Source of the DNA: Albula goreensis
Taxonomy: Eukaryota > Chordata > Actinopteri > Albuliformes > Albulidae
Assembly (NCBI GenBank): GCA_022829145.1
Contig: CM040743.1
Coordinates: 33,374,841-33,438,840 of the forward strand
Direction of reading: 5' to 3'
Length of the DNA stretch: 64,000 bases
The position numbers and the translations under genes were made by a program. Shown here piece by piece: positions 1-12,744 of this stretch. How positions within the stretch are numbered: the stretch's first letter is position 1; every line of letters starts with the position of its first letter. The notes below the pieces were generated by a model. It did no database searches. It was not told where the DNA came from and saw only the letters and a program-made list of their open reading frames with translations.

Positions 1-3000
1 TGTTTCCCATTCTTTACAATACCTTCATGCTGCTTTTTTGAATGCTGTTGATGAAGAAAACAGGCATATTTTTGTTTGACTATAATGTAACCTCAGTAAA
101 ATACACTACATATTTTTTTTTACCATGAATCAATCACTTTATAAGATCCAAACAAGTCACACAAATAATCACTTCTGCATGTTAGAAATATTATATGAAT
201 CAAAAATGAAACCAAACCTCTCAAATTCCAGGGAATGAGTGTATGTGATATTTAGCAATTGATTTAAAATCCAAATTCAGCCGAATGTAAGGTGACTAAA
301 ATTATAATTCATCTATAGTTGTTAGTGTTCCAGAGTAAATTGAACAGGCTATTTACAACTGATAAGACAGAGTACAGATAACTGACTGAGTGACTGCATA
401 TGGTGAAATATTTGGTCAATACATTTGTTCAATACTTGAATGACGTTATAGCAGAACCCCACTGAAAGAATAGTGCTAATGTTGTCTGGAGAAATATGTA
501 CAGATCTGAGAATTACATATACAATCCAGCTTTTACATTTACGTCTCTCTGAATACATATGCAAATCTAAATTTAAGATAACAGAACGTTTAGCAGGAAT
601 CAACTTAAAAATGTTGGAGTAAACCAGCACTGGTGCACAAAGTACTTCCAGAAATTAAGGAAAACACTTGGTTGGAAAAAAAAAAACTGCTTACATACCA
701 CACATCCCCCAAACACTTAGAAGAGATATACAGAAAGAGATTTCCAATGTTTGACTGATAACCTCATGGCTTTTTCATCAATGACAGTTCACACATGCAA
801 CAGAAAAGATCAAACACCAAAGCCAGTATGAAAGAAATATGTAAACCACATGGCTACATCCACAACAACATCTGCAAGCAAGAAACCATGAAAAATCCTT
901 GTTTCAACTCTAAACAAATTTCACCTAATTAGCAATAGGCCCAATTAATGATAAAGTTAGCTAATCTGATAAAAATGAGACACTTTTTCGGCTTTGATTA
1001 CTGATAAACATGACCTTCTTTCACCCCAATTCACACAAGGATATCTTCAGATCCAAATCATCTTAGTATTTACTCTAGTGGTTGATAAAATGAAAGAAAA
1101 ATATGATGTATTTTTCATAAAAGGGGTAATTAGGGAGACTCAGAGCCATCATTAAAAAGTATGTCAGAAATGCTTCTGTCTGGTGGGCCAGATTCAACTA
1201 ATCAATTAAAATAATTTTTAAAATACAATTATATTTAAATATAATCAGACGCAGGCTGCCTGCTCTCTTCCTCTGACTTCCCACAATGGACCAAGATAGT
1301 TTACTGTGTTTCCTCTGTGACTGAAACACCCGTGTTCCTCAAATAGCTAAAAGGCTTCATGATTCAAGTTAGGAACCACTCTTTAGAGAGCAATCAATAG
1401 GTAGTTTAGAAAAATAGGCAGTGCTATAGCATTGTATTCTTCACAAATGTACTATGTAAAGCCGTCCTGGACATGATCAAGTGGGTGGAGAGATATTGTT
1501 TTCTCTCCTGGAGAGGTTGCGCTCGCTTGTCGTATCTCAATAACAATTCTCCAGCGCGGTCAAGAAATCCTTCATCACTCCCATTGCATGTGCACTGTAC
1601 CATCATCACTGATGATAACCTTGCAAGCCAGCCAGGTCCCAGGTGGCAAATAACAACTGTATTGAAGCTCAAATTATAGTGCACACACACACACACACAT
1701 GCGCGCATGCACGCGTGCACCCTTAAGCTCACACGCAAACACATACTCAATTGAAGATGGCACCAAACACCTTCAAGGTTTTCAAGGGGGAGCCAGCATG
1801 AAAACAAAAATAAATATATATTGTTTACTCCTGTTGTAACTCAGAGCAACAAACTTATGGAGTCTTGACAAGAGAACAGACAGACATGAGGCAGGGTTTG
1901 CATTCATTCGGGTTGGCAGGGAACAGACCCAGTTCTCAACTAATGAGGAAGGAGTCGTTTCTCTTCCTCTGCCCTGCCTGTGATGGACAAAGCAACAATG
2001 ACATTCCTCTGAAGAATGACCTTGTCTTCTGACCTCTGACAATCAATCTCTGCAGTTGCTTCATAAAACATTATACCACAGCTTTCCACTTTTGACTCAG
2101 TGAGATTCAGTTGAGTGTGCTGAAGCTGGAGGATTGGGGGACCAGGAGGGAAATCAGAAAAATGAAAAAAGAGCTGTGGCAAAAACCTCCCTTCTCCGAA
2201 GCAAAAACAGATATCTTCATAATAAACCTTCTAAACTGAGAAATAAACAATGAGCAAGTCGTATCTCTACCCTATTTAGGCTTATGTAGTTGTACACTGT
2301 ATATGGTAATAGGGAATATGAAATGTGGTAAAATGTGTATGTGTGGTAAATATACATCTTGTATTCTTAATTTGTGGAGCACATATTTGACATGACAGGT
2401 TCTCATAACACTAGTTTTGGTTATTTCTTTTAGTTTTTTACAACTGCTTGTACTTTATATAATTGAGATGAATCCCAACTATGATCAAAATCCATTTTCA
2501 AATGTATCATTTCTTCAGACATATATTGGTCTGATCATTCTCAAGCATGTTTTATATTTTAGAAATTTCAAAAGATACCTATGGATTTTGTGTAATGTAA
2601 TTAACGCCTGTGTATTCTGCTGATTTACATTATCTTATGAATTGATCCTAAGGCTGTAAAATATGGGAGATAGCGGGACGTGTCCTTATCTTCCTCAAAG
2701 GTCTCCACTTTCGGTTCATCTGTGAGGGAAGGTGGAGCCTCCATTAGTTTAGAGGGAGGTGCCAGGGTCCGTGCTTCACCAGGGTGCTTGGAGAACATCG
2801 CTCAAGGAAACATGCGCAACGATAAAGCCGGCTGCATTGTTAGGAGGGTCCGTGAGGGTCAGCAGTCTTGACGGTCTTAACAAGATGACAGAATTTATAA
2901 AGCCCTGCTGTTAAGGAACATAGTTACCTGCAGAGTTGCCATATAACAAGCTCGCTCTGGGCCTCATGGCCATGGCCCTTGAATTTGTTGTTTTTTTCTT

Positions 3001-4709
3001 TCTTTTTCGTGTTGTACTGTCACTCCTCAGTTTCCTCAACTCTCGCAATCAGTGGCGGAGAAAACTCGAATAAAATTTGATCTTCCCCTGCGTCAGATCA
3101 AACTCCAGTGGTACTTTTTCCTCATGTTTTTCTACGCTTGTTTTTCCTTTTCTACCAATCTGTTATCCTTTTATATCCTTTTTTGTTTCCCTTGTGAAAA
3201 ATGGACAGAGAAATAAATAAATTGAAGACAAATGCCTGGTTTCACCACAGCATGCAAGACAACTTGCATTGGCACTTGAAGCGAGAACTGCCCTCTTGGC
3301 CTTTGGGTAGAGATGATATTTACTTTATGGTGTGTTATCGACAGCGGTTTCAACTTTTCAGGAAGTATGTGAAATTATAGATATCTATTTAACTTGAAAT
3401 CTATCTACCTTTCTTGGGTTTGTTCACTCTTTTTTCTGCATTATGATAATCTTTTCAGGATGTGCTGATATGTTACTGAGAAGTTGTTGCACACTTAATC
3501 TGAAGTAAAACTTTGTGAAACAGAATGCTATTCTACCACACAGGTATATTTTCATTTTACAAAAATTGGGCAAACTTCCTCTAACATCATGTAGGAAGAG
3601 ACATTCAGTTTGTTGAATATATTACAAACTCCTTTGTGTCATTAATTAAATGTGAAGTGTTTTTATGCTAATTGGTCTGCCCCGCGGTCGGATCTTGCCC
3701 AAGTCTTGAGAACACTGTCTAGCCACTTCAATAACGTATATTAGCTGTGCAGCGTTGCTCTGAAGCTGGGTTCTTTCTGGTTATGGGGTTGCCTCCCCGC
3801 TGGTGTGGGCTGTCAGTTCTGTCCATTTTTAAAGAGCAGCTGTGCTGGGGAGAAGCCCAGAAGATTGAAATGCTGGCAGGGTGTTTGATCAGTTGCTCTC
3901 GTAATATAACCTTGAAGTACAGTCCAGCTTCACCTTCACTGCTACCTCTGCTTTTGGTGTCCATCTCACTCTGTCTCAGGGATCAGGTTCTAGCATAGGG
4001 CAGGTTCAGTGGCAGGTTTGCAATCCTTACAAAGAAGTTTACAATAACATTACGGGTTATTGATGTTGTTAAGGACAAGAAAAAATGTAAAACTTGCTTT
4101 CAGTTGTTAAATGTATATTACCAATTTGTTTCATATATTGATTACAGTAAGAAGTGACCTGAGGTAAGTGTAGTTATTAGTGGATGAACAAATCCATTTT
4201 ATGTGGAAAATGATTGGCGTGTTATATTCGTGTTTGGTTGACCAGTGTTTTTTCTACTCTAAAATACTTTCACTTGAATAAGTGCATCATCACTTTCACG
4301 CACCATAAAACTGCATCCCATTTCCAAACGCTCATGGACTACAAATTTACTAAATAATTCTATCACATAATAACAGCATCGTCATATGACTTGAATTCAG
4401 TATGCATTTATTCATTTTTTGTTAAAGTGCACTTTTGATACAATACAGATATCTGACAACATTAGCCAAATGAGGTGGGTACATAGGCTATGTGGCTAAC
4501 ATGATTGGTAACTAGCTAACACGAAAAAGAGTTTCAGAGTTCCAAAAGACATCCATTCCTGGTGCATGAATATCCTAGAGGCTCTGCAGTCGAGCCTTAA
4601 GGGTGTAAATAACGACCTCCCTGGCCACACCAATTACTGCAGTCCGAGTGAGACTCAGAAACATGATTCATTTCCACCTTTCTTTACTTACTGTTTTTCT
4701 CCCGTGCAG
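1..4709 (+). other. pou6f2 intron (3' end of an intron starting left of the window)
   Basis: No coding exon is recognised. The POU6F2 segments that should precede the Gln-rich exon are not found here. Contents: an alternating purine-pyrimidine tract at 1679-1720, and a lower-AT, repeat-poor stretch at about 2650-2900 that could be conserved non-coding DNA. Short ORFs here show no family features. Confidence 0.7.
1679..1720. repeat. (CA)n plus CpG-rich alternating purine-pyrimidine tract
   Basis: Forty-two bases alternate purine and pyrimidine without a break. The first half is a CA repeat; the second is GCGCGCATGC followed by ACGCGTGCAC. This is the sequence type that favours Z-DNA. Confidence 0.85.
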
Positions 4710-5101
4710 CTACCTCATCCCTGAGCTCGCACTTCCAGCATCTTCAGAAACTCCAACAGCTGCAACACCAGCACCAGCAACACCAGCGGCAGCAACACCA
4801 ACACCAACAACAGCGGCTGCAGTACCAGCAGCATCTACAGCAGCAGAAACAGCAGCAGCAGCAGCAGCAGCAGCATCAAGGACAGTCCCACCCGCAAACG
4901 TTCGACGAGCAGTTGTCGCACCAACACCGGACATCACCTGTGCAGCAGCTGTCCCCCTCATCCTCTTCCTCCTTACCTTCGTCCCAAGACGCCAGGAAGC
5001 CCTCACCAGCCCTTCCACGATCTGTCTCGCCGCCCCACAGGCAGACCCACTCACCGAACTGCAGCCTGCCCTCACCCCTGTCGCCCCCCAGTCCTCTCCA
5101 G
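4710..5101 (+). CDS. pou6f2: pou6f2 exon, Gln-rich region
   Basis: The acceptor is ...cccgtgcag ending at 4709 and the donor is gtaagaag from 5102. The frame begins with the last two bases of a codon (phase 1) and ends in phase 0, giving 130 full codons. The translation starts [19 protein letters not shown], like the LQATSSL segment of POU6F2. It continues as a Gln/His tract with eight consecutive CAG codons at 4850-4873, then a Ser/Pro-rich part ending [12 protein letters not shown]. Two other forward frames are also open over much of the exon because of the triplet repeat; homology fixes the true one. Confidence 0.9.
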
Positions 5102-8100
5102 GTAAGAAGCTGTCTCTGAGTGTTCTCATTGGAGGCCCATGTTAAAGTTTGCAGGTGTTTCGTCCAAAGTTATGAATGCAGGGTGCAAACAAAGCAGTGC
5201 AAACAGAATGCTACAATCAGGTGTATTAAATTACGTAAGGGATAATCCATAACAAGATATATGGTTATAAGAAATTAATGTACACTCTGGAAGTGAAAAA
5301 CACCCAAAGGTGAAGCCAAAGGATGTTCCCTCTGCTTAGTACATTAATTTTGTATAACCATTCACCTTATAGTGCATTATCCTGCTAATATGATGGCCAC
5401 TTGCCATAGATAAAGTTTCATTCAGTGCTGTTGGTGCACTCAAAATTAACGTTTCAAAAGATTAAGCCAAGAGTTTAAAAAATATATGAACATATTTACA
5501 TAGGTATGTTAAATTAATGTGACAGCCAATCAAAGAATATAGTCCCCAGTAATGTTATATGTAAACATAAGACTAGTGTTTTGTTAACACTGAACCCCAA
5601 GCCTAACCACCGAACATTCTTGTAACGTATTATAACTAAGAAACGTAAACAAATGTTTTTAATTCTCAGATTAACTTGTTTTGTGGGATACTACGGAAAC
5701 AAAACATTGGCCATGTTTCTGGTGCTAAATGTGCTAAATTAACATTTATTATATGTTAATATTTTCAAACTGAATAAATGTTGTATCCATATTCACAAAA
5801 ATTGTTTGGAAGATGTTGCAGCTGAGATATTTGCCATATGCAGTCTTTTTTATCCACAGATTTTAAGGGTTGGAACATGTTTTATTAATCAGCTTACTTC
5901 AATCATCTGTAGATACAGCTGATTTGCAGTAGCCAGAGCTGTAGATAAATCCATTAAACATCTTTATAGGTGCCTGCACATCAAAATCTAATAAACACCC
6001 TCCAGCCAAACAGAAACGAGAAAGCAACATGGCCGTTGTAGTGATAAGTAGTGATATGTTATGTTTATATGAGCTATATAAGGTGGTGTATCACGTCTTC
6101 TGCACACAAAAGAGGAATTACAGTAAGTACACCATGGCTACCGATAGCATTAGCAAAGAAGAAAAATATAAATTGTATATTCAAACCACAGATTTGATTG
6201 TTGCACGCAGAAGTTCACTTTCATTTTCACATATTTTCATGTTTGTAACCAAATACGTTTGCATAGCTATTTTAAAAATAGTGGCACAGCACCACTATTG
6301 CATGTTTTTGAGAAAACTCTGAGTATGGTTACATTGTTTGGAAATTCCTCCATCTTGCCAACTTGGTCTTCTTAAGAACATATTCACTTCAAATAATTAA
6401 TTTATAATATGCTTATTAGTACATAATATCGTATTTATAACTGTGCCATATCTGAAAGCATGCAGCATTAGAAAGGTAGTGCTAGGAAAGGTGCTGCTGC
6501 TAATCGGTTCTGTTGAAAATGACGGGTTGAGTTTCATCCCCTTGAAATGTCCAAGATTATAGTTTGGGGCCTCATCCTTTTACATTATTCACCAGCTGTC
6601 AGGTGAAAAAAATCCAACAAGACGGTGTGAAAACTGATTGGGGGAGATCATTCAGAATGATTGTGTTTGCACAGAACAATCCTAGAAGCGACAAATATTG
6701 TTTCCGGGAAGAAATACGCCCATCTGCTGTCACATCTTCTGTGAAAAAAAGAGTAAAAAACAAATTGAAAGTAAGTGGTTTATGCCTTTGTCTCCCGCTT
6801 GCAACAGTTGCGGGCACACACGGAAAGTGAACGGAGGTGTATCGCTGTGAGGATTACAATGTCTGCAAGTGATGAGGCCTGTGTAATGTAATTATATTGT
6901 GCTTTATCATAATTTCTGTGGAGATGTTCCACCCGAGTTGTGGCTGGATACAAGAAATGTTATTATATTGCAGCCATTAGATCCTACTTATATTGAGAGG
7001 AGAGCCAGTGTGAAGGTCAATCTCTCTCTAATGATTGTGGTCTGGCCAAATCTAATTGGCTTCTTCAAATGTCTTTTCTTTAATACTTAGAGGTATGGGT
7101 CATACACAACCCTGTAGAGAATAAATAAGGCATCAAACACACAGGGTAAACCAATCTGTGATAACACAGGTGATCAATTGCGTGAATTTTTTTTTTTTAT
7201 AAGAAACGCCGGTCAATCATCCACTGAGGATTTTTACATCATGTGTGGATCGTATGTGCTTAAAGGAGACAGTGAACTTGTGCAGTAGACAATATGTCAT
7301 CCAAGAATGTTCATTTCCCATTTCCCCTTATCAGAATGTGACTATGTTTTCCCCCTAGAGTCCATGTTTTCAGGGTCTTGGTAGATAAGGTGCATTTTCA
7401 GGTGTGAAGAAAGAATGCTGAATGAAAGAATTGTGTTTGCCGTACGTTTTTTTTACAGTCTCCACATTGTTTAGTGAAGACTTGCTGAAATTAATTGCAA
7501 TTATTGAAAGGTATTTACAGTATGGATAGGTTGTAGTATATGGTTAGGTTATGGATGTATTTATGGATATATAAAAGGAATTTCAGCAGGGGACCGAGAG
7601 AAGATCAGGATATCATCCGGATAAGCATACCTGGAACTGACCGAGCAAGTCATGAAGAACATCATTGACCAGGGCCTGGAAGACAGCAGGGGAGTTAGAA
7701 AGTCCAAACGGAATTACCAAGTACTCATAATGCCCGGTAGGTGTGTCCAAGGCAGTCTTCCATTCACAACCCCTTATGGATGCAGCCTGGGTGATAAGCG
7801 TTGCGGAGATCGAGCTTGGAGAAGATCACCGCCCCCTGCAGAGACATGAGTGGAAGAGGGTAACGATTCTTTACCGTGATGGCATTGAGACCCCAGTAGT
7901 CGATGCAGGGTCGGAGGCTCCCCATCCTTCTTGCCCACGAAGAAGCCGGCCCCAGGATGAGGAGGGATGGATGATGCCTGCGGCCAATGATTCTCGTATG
8001 TACTTCTCATGGCCTTGGCCTCTAGGCGTGAGATGCCCTCTGGGGGGTGAGGTGCCTGGCAGAAGTTCTATGGTGCAGTCAAAGGGGGTGATGAGGGGGC

Positions 8101-11100
8101 AGAAAGGTGGCACAGGACTTGCTGAACACTTCTTTCAGGTCCAGACCTTTCCACCATCTGGGGTTCAGCTGGGGAAACAGGAACCTGAGCATCACAGAGA
8201 CAATTTGACAAACAAAACGGGCTCCACTCCAGGATCCGATTGTTCGCCCAGTCTACCCAGGGGTTGTGCTTGACTAACCAGTGTTGTCCCAAAACATGGG
8301 CCTGCAGAGAGTCACTGAAGTAGAAGTCAGAGATGGTGCCTTTTCCTGCATGATCTGAAGCATCTCCCTTCCAGCCTCTGTTGGAACTTCGCCAAGAGGT
8401 TGTTCATACTCGTGGCAAAAATCTCAAGTCTTGCTGACGATTCCATCTGGCTCTGATGGTGTCCCAGAACGGGAGACAGGACAAAAGTCGTAACAGGCAG
8501 GTTAACAGGTACAGAAAAGGCTTGTAGCATAACAGAGAAATAATCAACTGAGATGACTTTGCAATGAGCAAAGAAACACAAGTGATATAAATACAACAGA
8601 CAACAGGGTGAAACAGGGAACAGGTGTGTGAACAGGCAGGTGAAACAGTTCAGACAATCAGACACTTAACAATGAGTCAAGCAGGGAAACTGAGGGCGGA
8701 ACAAAGACATGAGGGAAATGTAAACACAGGCACAGAGATGGGGGAAAACAAGGAAGTACAACACAATGAAAACAAAAACCAAAACAGACTAAGACACAGG
8801 TTTACAGACAAATGGACTTAATAGACACAGATGTTTATTCCTGCTGTCATAATGCAAACATCTGTTTGTTATTTCTCTTTATGGTCCTTTACAGAAAACA
8901 GTGTGGTGTAAAATTTTACAGTGCTAGCATAGGCTAATTCTCCAATAGCCAGGCCCTGGATGGAGGGAATTCATGGGAACACCTTTTCCACAGATGAAAT
9001 CCCTGTGGTATTGCTGTTTCAAGAGCGGTTGAGCTCAGTGTGTGTGAACTTATCAAACGTACAGGCCAATCAAACATTAACAGTTTCCACTATTATGTAT
9101 TGGTTAGCTGTTAAATTAACCAAGTTAATTTAACTTATGTGCTTGTCATTTACATTTTTGTCCTCTCTGTATTTCCCCGTTTGTCCTCCACTGCAAATTT
9201 AACTGGTTTCTTGTATCACATTTTAGGCAGAATATATCACTTTTAAGCTGGTGATAAAGCAGGGAACATGTATTTTCATTGAGGTATAATGTAGAATTAT
9301 TGCAGAATATCTGGTCTTTTGTAAAAGTGTCTGACTTGCACATGACTTATATGACATTATATACAAAAGTTCTTGTTATTTTCACAAGGTTTCTCCCCCT
9401 CTTTACAAGAGAAGTTTCTCCCCCTCTTTCTCCCCCTCTTTACAAATGGTACCCTCCAGCCACTCATTCCCAAAGTGACGTTTTCACAATTCCAACCCTG
9501 CTTATAACAGCATATCTTCAATAAATAAAGTAGGACTACCCTAGTCTTCTAAATGTACCCTTTCACCAAACTGTCTGTCCTTCCTACTAATTTTTCCATC
9601 TGTCTGTTGACCTCTTTGTCTCTGTGTCAGCCTGCCTCTCCATCTCTCCATCTTTCCATCTCAGTCTATCTAATGGCTGTCACTCTAATGATGATCTTTT
9701 TTCATAGTCTCCCCCCCATCCCCTCCTGCTCCCAGGTTCATATCTGAAGGAGACCGTCCAAGATCGCCTCTCTCCCCCCAGCCACATTCGTCAGTGTCAG
9801 GCCCTAATTGGGTAGTGGAGGGCCAATCTTGAAGGCCAGGATGAGATGATCCATTTGTTTCTCTGCTTCCCCCTTCTCCACCCTGTCAAAGACCAGCGCC
9901 GCTTCACAGAACAAAACAGCATCTGGCTTAATGGTCCTCAGAGCTTGGCGTCCTGCTCTGAACTGGTCGCGCACCGGGTCGCGGGCTAGCCGGGGCTCGC
10001 ACGCGCTCGCTTGCCCCGGCCAGGGTAGGCGGTGCCACAGTTCTAAGCCCCATCAGCTGCATGGCCTGGTCCTGGCCGAAAGTCTGTTTGGAAATGTGTG
10101 GTCATGCACAGCCTTGTTCCTTCAAAACATAGATCTTGCAGTTTTCACTGACCAAAAACCCTTCTGATTGAATTCCCAATGGACATTCATCCTGTTTTGC
10201 TGTGGTTTACCCAAGATTTAACAATCGTTTCGCCTGTCCTTAAATACTTTCAGATAAAGAAAAGAAATACCTATACAAAGTTGGTAAAATTGGAATTCAA
10301 TAATATTAAACTTTATATTATTGCTGTTTTTATAATATTAGACAAATTATTTCCATTGAAATTATACATCGGATAAATTATATACAGTACGTGTGCATAT
10401 ATGTTCACATATTTAAATTGAATTTTAAGTCATAAAATATTCTCAGTGGAATTCAAACACATATCCTGCTTTTGCTGGAACTTACCACCCAGCTATGGAT
10501 GACAGATTTATGATCTCCTTCTGGCCACAGTCAATAATAATAGCCCGTGTGGGGCTTTTCAAGGGAGCTGTCAGGCTGTGCTGTGGGATATTGGGCTTCA
10601 GTATGGTTGGAGGGGCAAAAAAAAGACATGCTCCCAGGGTGAGGAGCGGAGTAAATACTTCACAGCCTTTTTTTGGCACCCAGACCTCATTTCAAGTGAA
10701 AATTTAAACAGGGCAGTGTTTAGATAATCAGCCTTATATTAAATTAAACACCCCTATTGAATGAGTTCTGTTTCATGGCCAGAATCTGAAACGATCCTTT
10801 ATGTGTTCTGAACCTTCAGACTTTTAAATACTCCTACACTCTTAGTCATGAATAAGTGAACTAGTATTGCTGTAGCTCTTCAACAAACCTCCAATTCTTC
10901 CTCCTTGATATGAAGTATTTATTAAACCCCACAAGCAGGCAGACATGTGATGCCAGGTTCACGTGGCAACTAGCCGTCGCTATATTGCATGCTGTCGATG
11001 CGACTGCAGCGACATCTTTCCCATGCCATCAGAGGAAGCTGGAGTCGACATACGCTCGGTTCACAAGCCTAGAGATTGCCAAAGAGCAATGAGACCGATG

Positions 11101-12663
11101 GTTTATCTGGTTAAGCTGCTAATTGCCAACACCAAGGTTAAGCTAACTGTTGCCTCACCAGTGTGGACCCCTAGTGATGGCTTGTAATGATAAAGGTGAG
11201 GTACAAGCTCCCAGGCACAGCAGGCAAAACCGAACCATAAACCTCTGCCTTTACTCTGTTAGCCAACCAAACTCCTTTCCTAATGGAATTTTTATATGAA
11301 ATTAAACTTCACTTTTAAATCTATGGCACTGCAAAGATGAGACATCTCAAACTATTTACAAATTTAACCCACAGATGACTGAGACACTATCCAGTTTGTT
11401 TGTGAAAGTATGGACATGGTCCATACTTTCACATCACTGTTTATATAGCGATGTACTGTATATGAACTTCACAGGGTAAAAGTTTAACCTCTAAAACCTA
11501 AATGTCTGCTAAATAATTATTGAATCATAAGGTAGTTTTTTCCAAATTTGGGGCAAGTGGGTTTTAAACAGTTTTCCCTCTTTAAAACTCTTACTGTGGC
11601 CCGCTGTGTGACAACCTGATTGTAAACTGGGCATCACAAAATAAAGATTGAATGATTTATTGATGTATTTCCCATGCTTCCACTTCTCAGAACTGGGAGG
11701 TGAAGTATGGCGAAGCTTGATAAAATGAGGAGGTTAAGAGTGTGATGAAAAAAAGTGCTTGAAGATCATTAATTTTTTTCCGCTTAAGTGTGTTAATAAG
11801 CCGATTGCTGAGCTGGGGCCCTGCGGATTTTTGAGCTGATTGATCGGGAGCTGCGGGTGTCTCCGTGCTTGAGGAGGACAGGGGATTTGACTGGGAGACG
11901 ACCGCCAAGTGTGTTACACAGAAATTTATCTTAATTAGATCTGAAAGGCCTGCCACAGCAGAATGACCTCACCGATTAAAATGAAAAGCGGAAGAAATTA
12001 CCGGTCAAATTAATCATAATGTCGGGATATGGCCATAGGTGTGGAGTAATTTGCCAGTCCAGTGAGTTACAACGGACCAGGCAGGAGAGAAACAGCAGCA
12101 CAGCGCATGGTGACTCGGAACAGAAGGTAGCTTAGGGCAACCCATGCACGCCTTTATTCTATTGAGGGCCACCTTTCCACCTGACCTCTGAGTGTTAGCT
12201 GCTGGAACACCAATGGGGGGGGTTGGGGGGGCGTTAACACTGCCACTAGCATGCCTGCTCATGCAGCCTAGATCAAGTACAAAAAGCTAGAGGCACCCTC
12301 ACTGCAAACCCCAGTGCTTCTGTTCTTTTTTGTGTCTTACACATTTATAGTAATTTATTTATATCTGCTTTTAGCTCTCCTGTTATTTCTTCTTTTGTTC
12401 TTTCCTCCCTAGCAATGTCTTTCATTTTTTGGGGTTTCAATACATTTAATATAAATCTGAGTGCTCAAACTGCTAACATATTCTGTTGTTATATGGAGAA
12501 TTTTATTTCTTATTTTTTGTATTGTATAATGTATAATCTGTATTCTTATATATCTAAATACTTTGACTTGTACTCCCTCCATTTTACTCTCTCTCTCTCT
12601 CTCTGCCTCTGTCTTTTCCCCTAGTCTCCACATTGTATGTTCGCTTACAGCCCTTGTCCTTTG

Positions 12664-12744
<81 letters not shown>

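Noticed and set aside
1646..1660. CTCF-like string ccaggtggcaaa
   Set aside because: Only about 10 of 15 consensus positions match.
4710..5129. Ala-rich minus-strand ORF
   Set aside because: Mirror of the CAG repeat; no splice sites or homology.
4648..5145. Pro/Thr/Ala-rich open frame across the Gln-rich exon
   Set aside because: It is the wrong frame of a CAG-rich exon; the Gln frame joins in phase with the next pou6f2 exon and matches the family.
7743..8273. 176-codon plus-strand ORF
   Set aside because: Antisense of the degenerate Ty3/gypsy element; the retroelement reading on the minus strand explains it.
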